Origin: Zhengitettix transpicula
Lineage: Eukaryota; Arthropoda; Insecta; Orthoptera; Tetrigidae
Direction of reading: 5' to 3'
Assembly (NCBI GenBank): GCA_037074705.1
Contig: CM073596.1
Span: 24,340,001-24,404,000, forward strand
DNA length: 64,000 nucleotides
In this document: positions 33,995 to 47,200 of the stretch, piece after piece
How the letters are laid out: every line of letters begins with the position of its first letter
How positions within the stretch are numbered: the stretch's first letter is position 1
The notes under the pieces: model-generated
What the model saw: only the letters and a program-made list of their open reading frames with translations
Told to the model about the DNA's origin: nothing
The model's database searches: none
Position numbers and translations under genes: made by a program

Positions 33995-36366
33995 ACTTGT
34001 TTTCTTGATTTATATCCTTTTGACTTCACAAATGCTTATTTCTGATAAGTAGTTGAAAACTACTACACATCTTAAAGACTTAACTTTAATATTTTCATAT
34101 AAGACTGAAACCAGCATTAGTTTCTGAATTTAAATAGTCTGCACGTTATTGTTTCATATTCATTAGATTACATGCCATTGTTTAATCTTTAAATTTAAAC
34201 AAAGAATTCTCACATACAGAATAATAAAAAGCATCCTAATTAACTTTTGCATACCTTCCATCCTTGATTACCTCGGCTGCAATCTCATCACCAAATGAAC
34301 AATGTGATATTTGTAAATAACATTTGCATTTATGTACTTCTATATTTTAACTTTTTCTCATTAAACTGTTACTAACATACTGTTTAAATCTAGTGGCTAA
34401 CTGCCAATAATATTCATTATTTTTCTGCATTGGTAGTTTGATATTTTGTGAAAGAAAAGACAAAATTTGATTAGTCAAGAATATTTTTAATGCATTAATA
34501 CCTTATATTTTGGCACTGAACACCTCATTAGTAAAATTTATGCATTTTAATATGAAAAAGCAGTATCTGTACTCAGAGCTGTTGTGTATAAAGATCCCTA
34601 ATATGGAGAGAGAAAGGTGCATTTTCAAATAAGTAGAATTTCAAATTTTAGTTATTTTATTACAAGTATTTTTTTTCCAATTTTTTCTTGTTCACACAAA
34701 TCTGATACAATTCTAGGTTTCCAGACAAATTTCCAGGTTAATATTAATATCAAGTAATATGGCTTGATGGGTGCTTGTTTGATTCTTTTAAGTTGGAAAA
34801 CCTAATGTGCATCATGAGAATTTGGATGAAATAATTTCTCTTGTTCTCAACTACACTGATTTACAGTTGTGTGGTGTTAAATAAATTTATAATCACTTTA
34901 AAGTACACAAACTTTAAATATGGGCTGATAATGCAATACATTTAATAATTTCAGAAGAAAATGAAATTAAGTACAAATTATGTTAAGGATGCCATAAGAA
35001 GATCCTTGTCTAATAAAATTGACTCACCATATTTGCTAAAATGTTTTGTTTTTCAATGGCGAAGTATTCAAATATTATGAATGTGTTATCAGTAACTAGT
35101 TACTGCATTTCATATTGTGCTCACAAATGTCAGAATTGTTTCCTAAAATATAACATGGACTAATTGAGAAAAAATTTCTTAATTTTTATAGCAGCTGTAT
35201 TTATTATTTTGAATTTTCAACTTTAGAATAATTAAAGAATAAATTTTTACAGACAAATTACAGTGAAATTATACACAATGCAGAATACCAACAAGCTCTG
35301 TTACCTCATTTATGAAGTACAGTACATTATGATAAATTTTATCCAAAGGTAGTTTATACAGACACACATTGGCAATCTCAAATACTTTGCTCAAAGGACA
35401 AGATGAAATGCCCCATGCAATTTTGTCTTCAAAACTATCCTAGAGTAATAGATATAATCAACATTTTTTAAATATAAATTAACAAGAAATAGTGCTTTCA
35501 TCTACTAATGACAACAGAGGTACAGTGTGAGTATATTAATGCTTGCCACACTAACTGCATGGTTTTCAAGAAATTTATCTAGAAACTAGTGAAAAACCTT
35601 CTGACCAAGAACTACAATTATTCTCTAATAGGATAATGTGCTGCATTCACATAGTGGTATCAAGCTATGCACTTGAGTATGTTGTTCCTTTAAATATATA
35701 CAATTTGAATTCAGGATCAACAAACTGCTTGCAATTAAGCTTGAAATATCTCGGAGGATAAATATGTGGAATCCTCTTATATAATCAGTCACAAGGATTT
35801 CAAGCATTGAAAAGTGCAATGTAACACATTTGTTTGTACATGTAAAATGTAGAAGCAAGTGTATTCAGCAAGTTGTAAAGCACCTACAGTATATGGCAGT
35901 TCTATGCTCAAGTGCGTACTGTTAAATAAAAATTTCTCTAATTTATCATAGTATTCCAAAGACTTAAACATCATAAATGTAATCATTCAAGATGTTACAT
36001 CAACATTTAAGAAATGATAAATTGTATTCAATGAAATTTATTAGTGCAGTTCTTAACCATTTTTAACTAATTATACACTGCCTTTCTTACAAATAAAATT
36101 TCTATGGCCATTTCCCCTGACATCACAGTACAAATAGAATTTCCTTATGACACTCACCCAAATGGGTGACACATTTCATTTATTTGTGAAAAAATGTCAA
36201 AATTATGTACAATGAGGTGTAAATTACACATTATATATTTCTCACTGTTTAATAAATCATATTGTTGCTAATATATCATAATTAGGAAACACATGAAAAC
36301 AGTAGAGAAAAAGTGAGTGACTGAAAAGCTATAATAGATAAACTAAGGAGACTGAAATCTGTTATG

Positions 36367-36419
<53 letters not shown>

Positions 36420-37266
36420 TAAAGAGTGTGAGTGGGGAGGGGCACAACACTTTTCTATGCATTTCACATAAAGTCACTCTACAGAATGGCCATTACCTTA
36501 TCATATTCACACTTTAGGCATTTTTGTATAAATATGATAGCTAGTATTCCATTTATAATTATAGAAGTCAGTATTTATTACACAGCCAATTACAAGTATA
36601 TTAAAACTTGAGCATCAATGTATTTTAGAATCAAAATTTTATGTTGAATAGCAAAAACCACATATTTCATTTTTATCTGACAATTAATACAATAAATGCA
36701 ACTGTGTGCATATAACACACAACTCCAATATATTTTAAATTGCTTACAAAATATATATATATAATATTGTGTTTCTAAAAGGCAAACAATAATGTCATAA
36801 CTTCTCTGGTAGAATGCTGAATGAGAATATTGTAGAAAATTGTAGAAGAGTAAATAAAAGTTCTGAATTTTTTGGTTTACAAGCATTGTCTAGCTGAAAA
36901 TCAACTATAAGTCTTGCCACACAACAAAAAATACTTTCATCATGTTTTGTGCTAATAATAAATATTGCAAAAAAAAAGTTTTGTTTCCTTGATATCTCAC
37001 AACAACTAATCACATGTATATAGTAAAGTCAAGCTGCTGTTGGGTATCTTTCACCTTTCATTATTACGATGTAAGGGGACAGCAGCAATTAGCAAAATGT
37101 AAAATATATGACAATACATTTTCAATAATTTCTTAATGGAAGAATTATAATGGTCATTCTGCAGAAAGGAATGAATTAACTTTCTCTTTCATAAATTAGG
37201 ACTGGTTTATTATAATTGAATAATTGGTACATTGCTAAGCTGCAGGATTAATATTTCGTGTGAGAA
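33995..37266. other. tail-to-tail intergenic region / probable Lis-1 3' UTR
   Basis: No coding region is seen over 3.3 kb; the short frames here have no recognised domain. Inverse AATAAA at about 37206-37211 gives Lis-1 a possible short 3' end, and further inverse signals towards 35 kb allow longer ends. A (TA)n microsatellite is at 36366-36416. Confidence 0.5.
36366..36416. repeat. (TA)n microsatellite
   Basis: About 25 uninterrupted TA units downstream of Lis-1. The 61-codon frame over it is an artefact of the repeat. Confidence 0.95.
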
Positions 37267-37340
37267 TTAGCGACATTCCCACACTTTCACGGTTTGATCT
37301 ACACTTCCAGATATTACATAAGGATGAGTCTTGTGGAAAT
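37267..37340 (-). CDS. Lis-1: Lis-1 terminal coding exon 8
   Basis: Acceptor CGTTGCAG. It encodes [20 protein letters not shown] then ECR and TAA, the conserved end of the seventh WD repeat. The preceding intron is only 111 bp. Confidence 0.95.
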
Positions 37341-40300
37341 CTGCAACGTAAAAATATATTCTCATATAAATAATAGTTCACATATTAGGATATTCCAAAT
37401 AACATCACATAATAGTCTAATATACAAATTAAGTTTCATAACTGTTCTTACCAAGAGAAGTACAGAAATGTTGGTGTGCTTCTAGCACCTTCATGCAACG
37501 CTTGTTTCTTAAGTCCCACACTCTGAGAGTTTTGTCATCACTGACAGACAAAAGGTACTTTCCACCTGGATGGAAAACAACACCTCGCACCCAATTAGCA
37601 TGGCCCACTAATGTGAACAAACAAGTACCAGAACCAACATCCCAAATCTGAAAGAAAAAAATATAATCATGATAAGCATTCATTTGATAAAGAATGCAGT
37701 CTTTCTCAGGGCAACCTTGTTAGAAGTAAATGTGAAACAATGGCAAGAAAGCAAGTAATTCCCCGTCATTAGCATTACTTGAAGAATTATAATAATATTG
37801 TGAAACAAAATATTCCCCATAAACACAAGAATACATTCTTAGACCAGTAGATATGAGTTAAAAAACATATTTAAATGTTGATAAAATGTGGGATAATCAC
37901 AATGTAATACAAAAGTTAAGAAAAAATTGCATTAAATGTATTCCAATAATATAACTAAGTTTAGTATATTTCAATATCTGTGCAATCACTTGATTAACAA
38001 GAAATTTAAAGTATACAATTTGTGAAGGAAAATAAACTCCAATCCAAAGGACTATGTTTTGTTTTGATTTTGGCTGAATGGGTTTCGGCTGTTGATCCCC
38101 ATATGGATGAGGCATAGGACCAGGTGGATTGTATTATGGAGAGATATACTAGGCATTTTGTGCTGATGGTGAGTGGGGCTTTTCTGTTTAGGAGGGGATA
38201 TAGAGTTCTGAATTTAAGGTCGATTTTGGAGAGGGGTTTAATGTGTTTGTTTCCACAAGAGCTTTGAATCAAAGAGAAGTCCTAGGTAGGTGATTTCTGT
38301 TTTTGGGGGGGTATTTCTACATTGTTTAGATAGGGGAGGAGAATTTTTGGTTAGTGTGAATGGGACAGTTATTGATTTGGTGGGATTTATGCTGATTCAC
38401 CATTGTTTGGACCAATGCTCTAGGTTGGTGAGTAATTGAAGAGGTTGGATATTGGAGGTGAGAGAGGAGGTTTGATAGGAGACGGCAATGTCGTCTGCAG
38501 ACAAGATTGTGTTAGTGGCGGGATGTTGTGGGAGATGATGTTGTATATAACAGGGCCAAGAACACTTTCTTGCAGTGATGGGGTGGGGTTAGGAGATGTG
38601 ATTATTTATTTTGATGGAGAAGGTTCTTTTGGAGAGGTAGTAGAGTATTCTATAGTGGGTGTCGTTTAGGTGCTCTTTGATTTTTATAAGAAATGAAGGG
38701 TGATGGATTTTGTCAAAAGCTTTTTCAATGTCTATAGAAGTGTTGATGCAGGATTTGCGTTGTTCACAGGAATTTTTTATGCGATTGGAGAGGGACTATA
38801 ATTGATTGTAACGGGAATGTTTTGGGCGAAAACCATATTTTGTGTTGGGAAATAGGACAGACAGTTGGTAGATTAGATGAGGGAGTAATAGTTTTTTGAA
38901 CAGTTTCGATATTGTAGGAAGGAGATACATTGGTCGGTAATTTTCAGGGTGGGATTTTGGCTTTGGTAACATTATTATGGTGAAGTGTTTCCATTTAGTT
39001 GGGTAGTAGGTGGTTCTGAGGATGGCATAGAAGATATAGGTGATTAGTATTATTGTTTTTTTCGGGAGATGTTTTAGATGGCGGTTGGTAATGTCCTGGG
39101 GAGGCTCTATTTTTTAGTTTTTTTTATTGCCATTTTGATTTGATGAGGTGTGAAAAGTTTAGGGAGGGGTTATAGGATACCAATTCTTGAATGAAAGAAA
39201 GATGTTTAACAAACATATTGATCCTCATGTAGTTATAGTGAAATATAGGGTTATAACATATTTAATTATATAAATCAATTACAGTTATCCACTCAAACTC
39301 ATTCTCACCAGATATCATTCTGGGGTAACTTAAAAATAAACAAAGATGGCCCAATGATTACAAAGATGTTAGGAGTGAAATGCTTCACTATTGTTCTTCA
39401 GTAAATAAAATTAAAGTTTATTTTTAAGAACTACAGGGTTATCATTATAAACTGATAAACACAACTACAGCTATTTAAATAATTTCATCACACTAGCTGA
39501 TTAATGAATAAAGCTGAACTATAGTAAAGTTTAAGATCAAACCTTAATTGTTTTGTCCCGTGACCCTGAAGCCAAGAATGGGCCCTCATGAGCTCCCTTC
39601 TTATTGTCAGCACCAGCTGCTTCATTTATTGCAGAGTTTGCATTATTAGAAGCCCATGCAACACATTCAACAACATGGTCATGATCTCTCAACTCCACTT
39701 TGCACTCTTTATTTGTGACAGACCAGACACGAACAGTCTGATCGTTGGAGCATGAAGCAATGAGTGAGCCATCCTGGTAAACTCTAACCATTCTGACCCA
39801 TTCTCGATGACCCGTAAAAGTTTTTACACAGTACCTGTAAGATGGGAAATGGTTGCCAATAAAAAAATGTATTTGGACTATTGTGAATGTTTTTTTTATA
39901 TCTACAATAATGTTAACTTCAACTATGCACCTAATTACAATATTGTGTAAGAAATAATTGTGTTTTAACATGGCACATTTAAAACAAATTTTACATCTTT
40001 GACATTTGACATTTTCACAATAACAAATTAAATTATATACTGTACATCTATAAGCTATGTGTAATACAAAATATAAAAATATTAGAACAGAAACTGTAGC
40101 AAAAGATTGTTCTTATTTCTTACAATACCATCAGAAAATTTTGAAGGTTATCAGAATATTGCATATAAACTCTGTATCCTTTACAAATATTAATTTTACA
40201 AGCCTATATTTATAATAAAACACTTGATAAATTTTATTGACTGTTATAAATGTTGTCAACATTATTACTGAGGTTGGAGATAATAGTTTTGGAATTATAT

Positions 40301-43300
40301 TCAATTTAGATGGACATCACACAATACATCAGAAAATTTGGAAAGAAACTGTGCAGAGAGAATATAAGGTGGATACTGACTATCACAATATACACCAGAA
40401 GAAAAATTAAACTAGAGTCAAAAATGTTATAATACTTTCATATGGAGCCCATATGTCAAAAATGACATTTAAGTAGTTATCCCTTACCCTGTGGCTACTT
40501 CCCACATTTTTATAGTCTTGTCCCTTGAAGAAGAGACAATAAAGTCTCCTCCAGGCAAAAAAGTAACACTTGAAACATTATGATCATGTCCATGCATAGT
40601 TTTTAGGCATTCATAATTCTGGAAGTCCCACAATTTGATTGACATGTCAGCACTGCACGATACTGCAAAAAGTAATATAATTTTAATTTCTAAGTGAAAA
40701 ATAGATGTGTAAGAAATTAATAGTAAATCTGTATACTGGATTGAATAATTTCTTAAAAGAAAACTAATTGCATAAATAAATAGCCAAAAAAAACCAGAAA
40801 AAATAAGTGATAAAATAAATACCACATGAAATTCCTGCAATCCTCGTTTCTTTCGTCAGTCAATCAATCTCTCTCGAAAGCAATATCTTTATTCCAAATT
40901 AAACAACACAATAAAATTGGTAATCTTATCACTTAAACTTGATTTGAATAGTCAAAGAAACAAACCAACAAACCTCTCCCACTTTTTCACAGTAATCTGA
41001 TAAAAACATTCATATAACCAAACAATTCTTCAAATCTCATCCCAACATTATTTTTACTCCTGCAGAAAAAGGTTCCGTCACTGCTGCTCTAGATCGTAAT
41101 GAATACACAGACCTACTACTTCTTTCTGATAAACTGTAAAAGTTTACAAACTCACATTTATTGACACAGTTATTGACAAATTAGAAACAATTCCTTAGAA
41201 GTGGCAACAGAATAAATGTATTGAATCTTCCACATTTTACTCCTTATTCATCACCTCAGCTAACATTGCCAGTTTACGCTCTTCCAGAAATTCACAAAGC
41301 TGAATTATCTTTGAGAATTATTGTTTCTTACATAAAATTTCTTCCTACATCTATACAATTACCAATTTATTGATAATATCAAACTCCTAACCATGCCTCA
41401 TGACAACTCTTGATAATGTTTCCTTATTCAACTCTATTCCCAAAGACAGTTTAGTTTCAAAATCAGATGGTCAAACTTCAGACAATTTACTAAAATTGTA
41501 TACATTTGAAATTTAATTCTTAAATCCACTTATTTAAAGTTTAATCAATTTCACTATCATCAAGTCAAAGGATCTTTGATGGGAAGTCTCCTTAACCCTT
41601 TCTATGTTGAGACTGACTTGAGAGATTTAGAGAATTCTTGTCTTTCTCTACTTCCTGTCATTATTGAGACTCTTGTATTGATAAAAGCAAGAAGGATTGC
41701 AGAAGTGGTGTGTGGTATATATAATTTTCTTGTCACCATTTGGTTATTTATTTATCTAGTTATTATACTTTCAATGCAAGACAATTCATATTTTATAATT
41801 TCAGAACTTGTTATTGTTTTGTTTATGAAAGTCCCATTTTACACACAACCTCAATTCTTAGGAACATGTGGCACCAAAAATTTAAAAATAGAAGATGCTG
41901 TGAATGAAGCAGATAATATTTAAGCCAATTAATCAACAATGAAGAAATAGTTCTCAGGTTTCCACATGGGTCACACAACGATTAAACTGCGACGTTTCGA
42001 CGACCGCAAGCACTATCATCATCTACCAGAAGTACTATTTCTTCAGCAACTACATTGGGAAAGCCTATGATCTTTAATTATAATCAATAACACCCCATTC
42101 ATTCAGATCCAAACATGTTTTTACCAATTTGGGAGAAGGGGTGGTGGTGGAAGATTAGCATAATTTTAGATTTTGTTGCCACTTAAAATAGAACTGGGCG
42201 TTCTGGAACTATATAAATCCATTACTTATATATATATATATATAATATTAGGAGAATCCATTAAGGAATTGGAACTAATTTGGTGACAAAGTCACATTCA
42301 AACTTGGATAGAGAGGAAGGATAGAAATAAATAGGAGAAATAGTAGGATTACACTTTATGTGAATTCATATGCTCAGACGAAAGATTATGCACATAGAAA
42401 AGCATATGTTCAAAGCAGGGAGAAGAAAATATTTTACATGAAATCAGTCAACTGATAGTATTACTGTATTACCTAGTAGCTTTCCACTTTGATCAAAACA
42501 AATATCTTGAACTGAATCTGTATGTCCTTTTAATGATTTTTCATATTCACCACTTTCAAAGTCCCACACCTTAATTGTAGCATCCTCACTTGCACTCACC
42601 ATAACACTGTAAACTGGGTGAAATACAACCTGAAAGAAAAATGAAAATAGCTTAAGTTGCACAATATAATTCAATAATTACCCAGAATGGCAGTGGAAAA
42701 CCTAAACATTCTACTTTTCCATTAATGAAGTACTACTAAAATTATAGAAATGTTGAATGATGTTTAATTGATTTATATTATCTAGTAAGAAATACCAAAT
42801 TAATAATTAATTGTTCATTTCTTATTTTATATTGAAGTAGTCCAACAGCTTCTGGAAAATCAACACCATACCAGAATATTGAGAAGAATAAAACCAGAAG
42901 ATATTGTGTAATGTGCAATGCATAAAAGCAGAGCTCAGTGTCTGAGTGAAGTTTACACAGACCAGAAAAATTTACCAGACAACATTGGACAGACTCCATA
43001 TATATCAACAAATATATAGTTTAAGATTTTTAGAAGAAAATTAATGGTTAGTCTCAGACTAGTAAAGAACATAAACCAACGAGTGGATATATAATAAATT
43101 TTCTTTCTCACCCTGGTAATAGGGCTCCTGTGGCCTGTAAGACAGAACTTTTCAGGTGGTCTTGGTATCCATTCAGCTGGAGCACGTTTACCTCTAGTAG
43201 GAGCTCCCTCAATAAATTCTTTTTCGGCTTCGGAGAGTTTCGATTCTAGTTCCATTACCTTAGAAAAAAATGAATAAGCTTTAACAGATTTTCTATAATG

Positions 43301-44181
43301 ATTTTAGTTTATATCTGGATATAAAGAAATATTTTTTATAATTTACACAATGATAAATAACAATATATACAATTTCATAATGTTTGTATGAAAATTAAAA
43401 TTAAATTGTCTCTACACTTTTATAAATACATAATTTTTCATTTGTTACATGAAAAAAAAATATAAAAAGCTTAACTATTATGAAATTTATTTAGAATCAT
43501 CAGTAGGACTTATTTGGCATGTTTTTCCATTCCTTATCCAACTTGTGCATATTTCTTTTTATCACAGTACTTATCACATTGTTTTGGAAATTGTGTACCC
43601 TCCAGTAAATCCTTATTGTCTATTGTTTTTGGCATAATTTAAAGAACTTCACTAGAGTATATTGGATATGACTGTCTAGATTAATTTACTTACAGTATGT
43701 AAAGAAAATAATAAAGTATATACAAAGCATATTATTTTTAAGGGCACCTTTTTTTGTAATCTGATGACAGATGTCCATTTCTTTTCAAGGAGACCACCAT
43801 ATTTTCTTTCCACTTCCCCAGGCATATCTGCTTCCTTCTTGAATGCTTCCAATGCATCTGTATAGCCATTACTACTCAAGTAATCTGCAATAGCTTTATT
43901 TCTGGAACAATCATTGAAAAGAATTACTATTTAGGATAATCTGAAACTATGTATATATAACAAGACAATGTATGTTGTTAAACACAATATGAAAATTCCA
44001 TGTTAAAATTGACATTTAATAAATGATTCCCAATTATAAGCAATAACACACCATTCATTCAGATCCAAAGATGTTTTTACCAATTTGGGGGAAGGGGTGG
44101 TGGTGGAAGGTTAGCATAATTTTAGATTTTGTTGCCAATTAAAATAGAACTGGGCTTTCTGGACCTATACAAATCCATTAC

Positions 44182-44241
<60 letters not shown>

Positions 44242-47200
44242 CATGAAATTATGTTCAAATTTTTGTCAGTGGTAAAGTCAATGTTCATTAGTTAAAAAGG
44301 ACATTGTGGACAGGGAGTCATAAGCGATACAAATGTTCTAATGAATAAATCATAGTAATGCTAGACAGCTGTATAGATGTATGATCACTTAAGACATTTC
44401 AATCAAAGAAACTACATTTGCCACATGATGGAGAAAAGGGAACATTCTATAATTCATTAAAGTGTGACAGACTAAGCATATTACTTGCAACGAAACGAGA
44501 CTAATTAAATTATATATAAAGACATCAATTTATTTTAAAAAGAAGTGCATCAAGCAGAGTAAACGGAGTTAAGAAAATATGTAATAATTGATTGATAAGT
44601 ATAAGAAAATATTTTCAAGAGACCGAAAGTTACGACGGAATTTTTTATTGTCTATCATATTACGAAACGTGAAAAAGTAAATTTTAATAAAGCTCATTAT
44701 TGCTCGATGAAAATAAATTTGAATTTCCTGCAACAACGATTAGAAACGTATCAATTGCAGAGTGGGACGTATGTTGTAGGTAGGATGGGTTCGTCTCCAG
44801 GCAACGAGGAATGCCGGCGGATCAATAGCGTCGGCGGTGACGTCATTGGGTCCAGCAGCCGCGATCGATGCTGGAGCTGCGCCGCGTCTTCGAGATACTT
44901 CTGCATGCGCTCTGCCCCAGCACAACACTATTCTCCGCCTCGTAACAATTATCATGATTTTTCATTTTACAGTCTTCCATGAGATTAAAAAGGTATAGCT
45001 TTTACCTATAACTTTTGTATGTTTTAACATATGCAATAAGGTGTTTTAGAAAACGTCGACTTAGTCTTTGGAGGATCCTATACTGAAGCACAGAAGGTTA
45101 GTAAACACATATAAAGAATAGGAATAACATAAGGCAGCATAAGACTAAATAAATGAGATAGTTAAGGACGGAATAAGTTGGAAAATGTTGGAATAGAAGA
45201 CAACCGTACGGAAAATCACTTCAAACAAATCATGTGAGATGTCGAAAACATCAACAAAAATCTGTTGTGGAAAATACACATTTGGCGCAGTATAAAGAAC
45301 TACCGAAAAGAGCTGATGCTGCCTCCGTAAAAAAGCCACGCCCACTAAAATGTGGACAACAAGGAACGGCCGAATCTCGCATTTGATTTCTGCTCGACAG
45401 AAAAAAGTAAAGTAAATTACACGGGAAAGGAAACATCAGACGATTATAATATTCCAAAATGATAAGAAATAAAAGAGAAGATATACACAATCATTTTCCA
45501 GGAATACTTACTCGATTATGAAATACAAGATCGTGTGTAACATTAAATATCTGCAAATTCACACAGAACTGCTCAAAATTACGGAGAGCGTGTCTTGTAA
45601 TTTTTCCTATCACGGTGCCTTCATAATTTTTGTAGTAGTACATCGTTAACAGAATGAGGACTAATCAATAAAAAATAACACTGGCAACACGATAAAATCT
45701 TGAACACGAAACTGCTTCCTAGTAAGTAAATTGATAAATAAAGACGATAAAATGACATTTCAGGCACCATATTCTGCGTGGAGAACCGATTACAGACACT
45801 CGCTTCTATTACAAGTCAAATTCATGAGGAAAATTAGTGTCCGATACCACGTTTCGTTTAATATTTCGTTCATTTGTCACTTCATCACTGTTCATACACT
45901 ATTTTAACAATAACAGTGACGAAGGTTACTCTGCTCCAGGTGTACAGGAGGAAATATCTCGAAAACTATCCATCGTATGAAAAGTGTGTGCAATGAATGG
46001 AACCTTCCTCCACTGCGAGAAAGGTAAGCCTTTGACAGGCTAGTTTCCAAGTGACTGGACTAAACCCAGCAGCTCCATGGAACGCGTACCTATGAGCTAT
46101 TAACAGAAGTTCTTGTTGCTTGACATAAAAAAAATAGAGTTGATTCTAACGTGTGTTTATCACCATTCCACCTCTTAAATTATCATCCACTCACATTAAT
46201 AATAATTTTCTCTCTGCTTTGATCCGGTTCTTCCCTGAGCTACTCTTTTCACACACTTCTCCAAATCCGAACGGTATTAGCTCTGTATTATACATAATTA
46301 ATTAATCACTACTGTCCCCATTACGTTTTCTCAAATAATTGATTTACTAACCCTTTTCTGTGCGTTCATATTCATTCATTCTGCGTGTCATGTCCAGGTT
46401 ACGCGTAATTTTCGTGTTTTCACTTATAAGCACAAACGTTTCACTGAGTTAAGTCCGCCCGTCCTCGACCTGTCCTTGGATATTGATTTTAAACGAAACC
46501 TATATCTGATCCATGGAATTATTTGTCGGCTTCCGCTGTTCATGCGTCGTCTGCAGACTGGACGGTTCACGACATGAATGGCAGCGTGTAGCGAGCTAAT
46601 TTTGACGGCGGCACTTTGTTAAGTTGAAGCAGGTTTGGCAACAGGTGCACCGCTAGATTTATTCCAGTTACCGTAGTTTGTGGAAGCACCGCTAAGAAGC
46701 AATCAATGGTCTGCACGCCACAGCCTGGCCTTAACCTTGCACGCGCGCTCAAGGACGGTCCGCACAGTCGAAAACCCTCGCACCAAAAAGGACAATCAAG
46801 CGAAAATTCTGCGTATCACGAGGTTCATCCATCCCGGTTAGTGTTTGAGAAACCAGAACATTTGTAAATTCGAAAAAGTGTAAGCGATAAAGGCATATCT
46901 TGTAAATCACGAGAATGCACCAGCTCCAAGTCGGTAAAAACCAACTATATTTGAACACACTCCCTCCTAGACTGTTCCACCATGAATATATTCAGTTTTT
47001 ATGAGGATAAAATTTGCTATCCAATTTTAATTAGCATGAAAAACCACTTTTTCACTCCAGGATAGTGGAAGTAGATTTTCAGTAACTTGCCAGGATATAT
47101 GGGAAACCATGCGCTAACCAGACCTAATAATTTGAATAGTTGGAAATGCAATTCATTAAGAGGTATTAATAGGAAAAATTATCAAACCACAGTCGAAATA

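Noticed and set aside
41576..41923. 115-codon plus-strand ORF in Lis-1 intron 4
   Set aside because: Not an independent gene: its first part is the MGSPLSP...NLYMED block of a decayed Penelope-like RT, and the rest is unrelated.
46081..46180. Alternative Lis-1 first exon (ATGTCAAGCAACAAG on the minus strand)
   Set aside because: It does not encode the conserved VLSQRQREE start; the exon at 60292-60323 does, with correct donor and phase.
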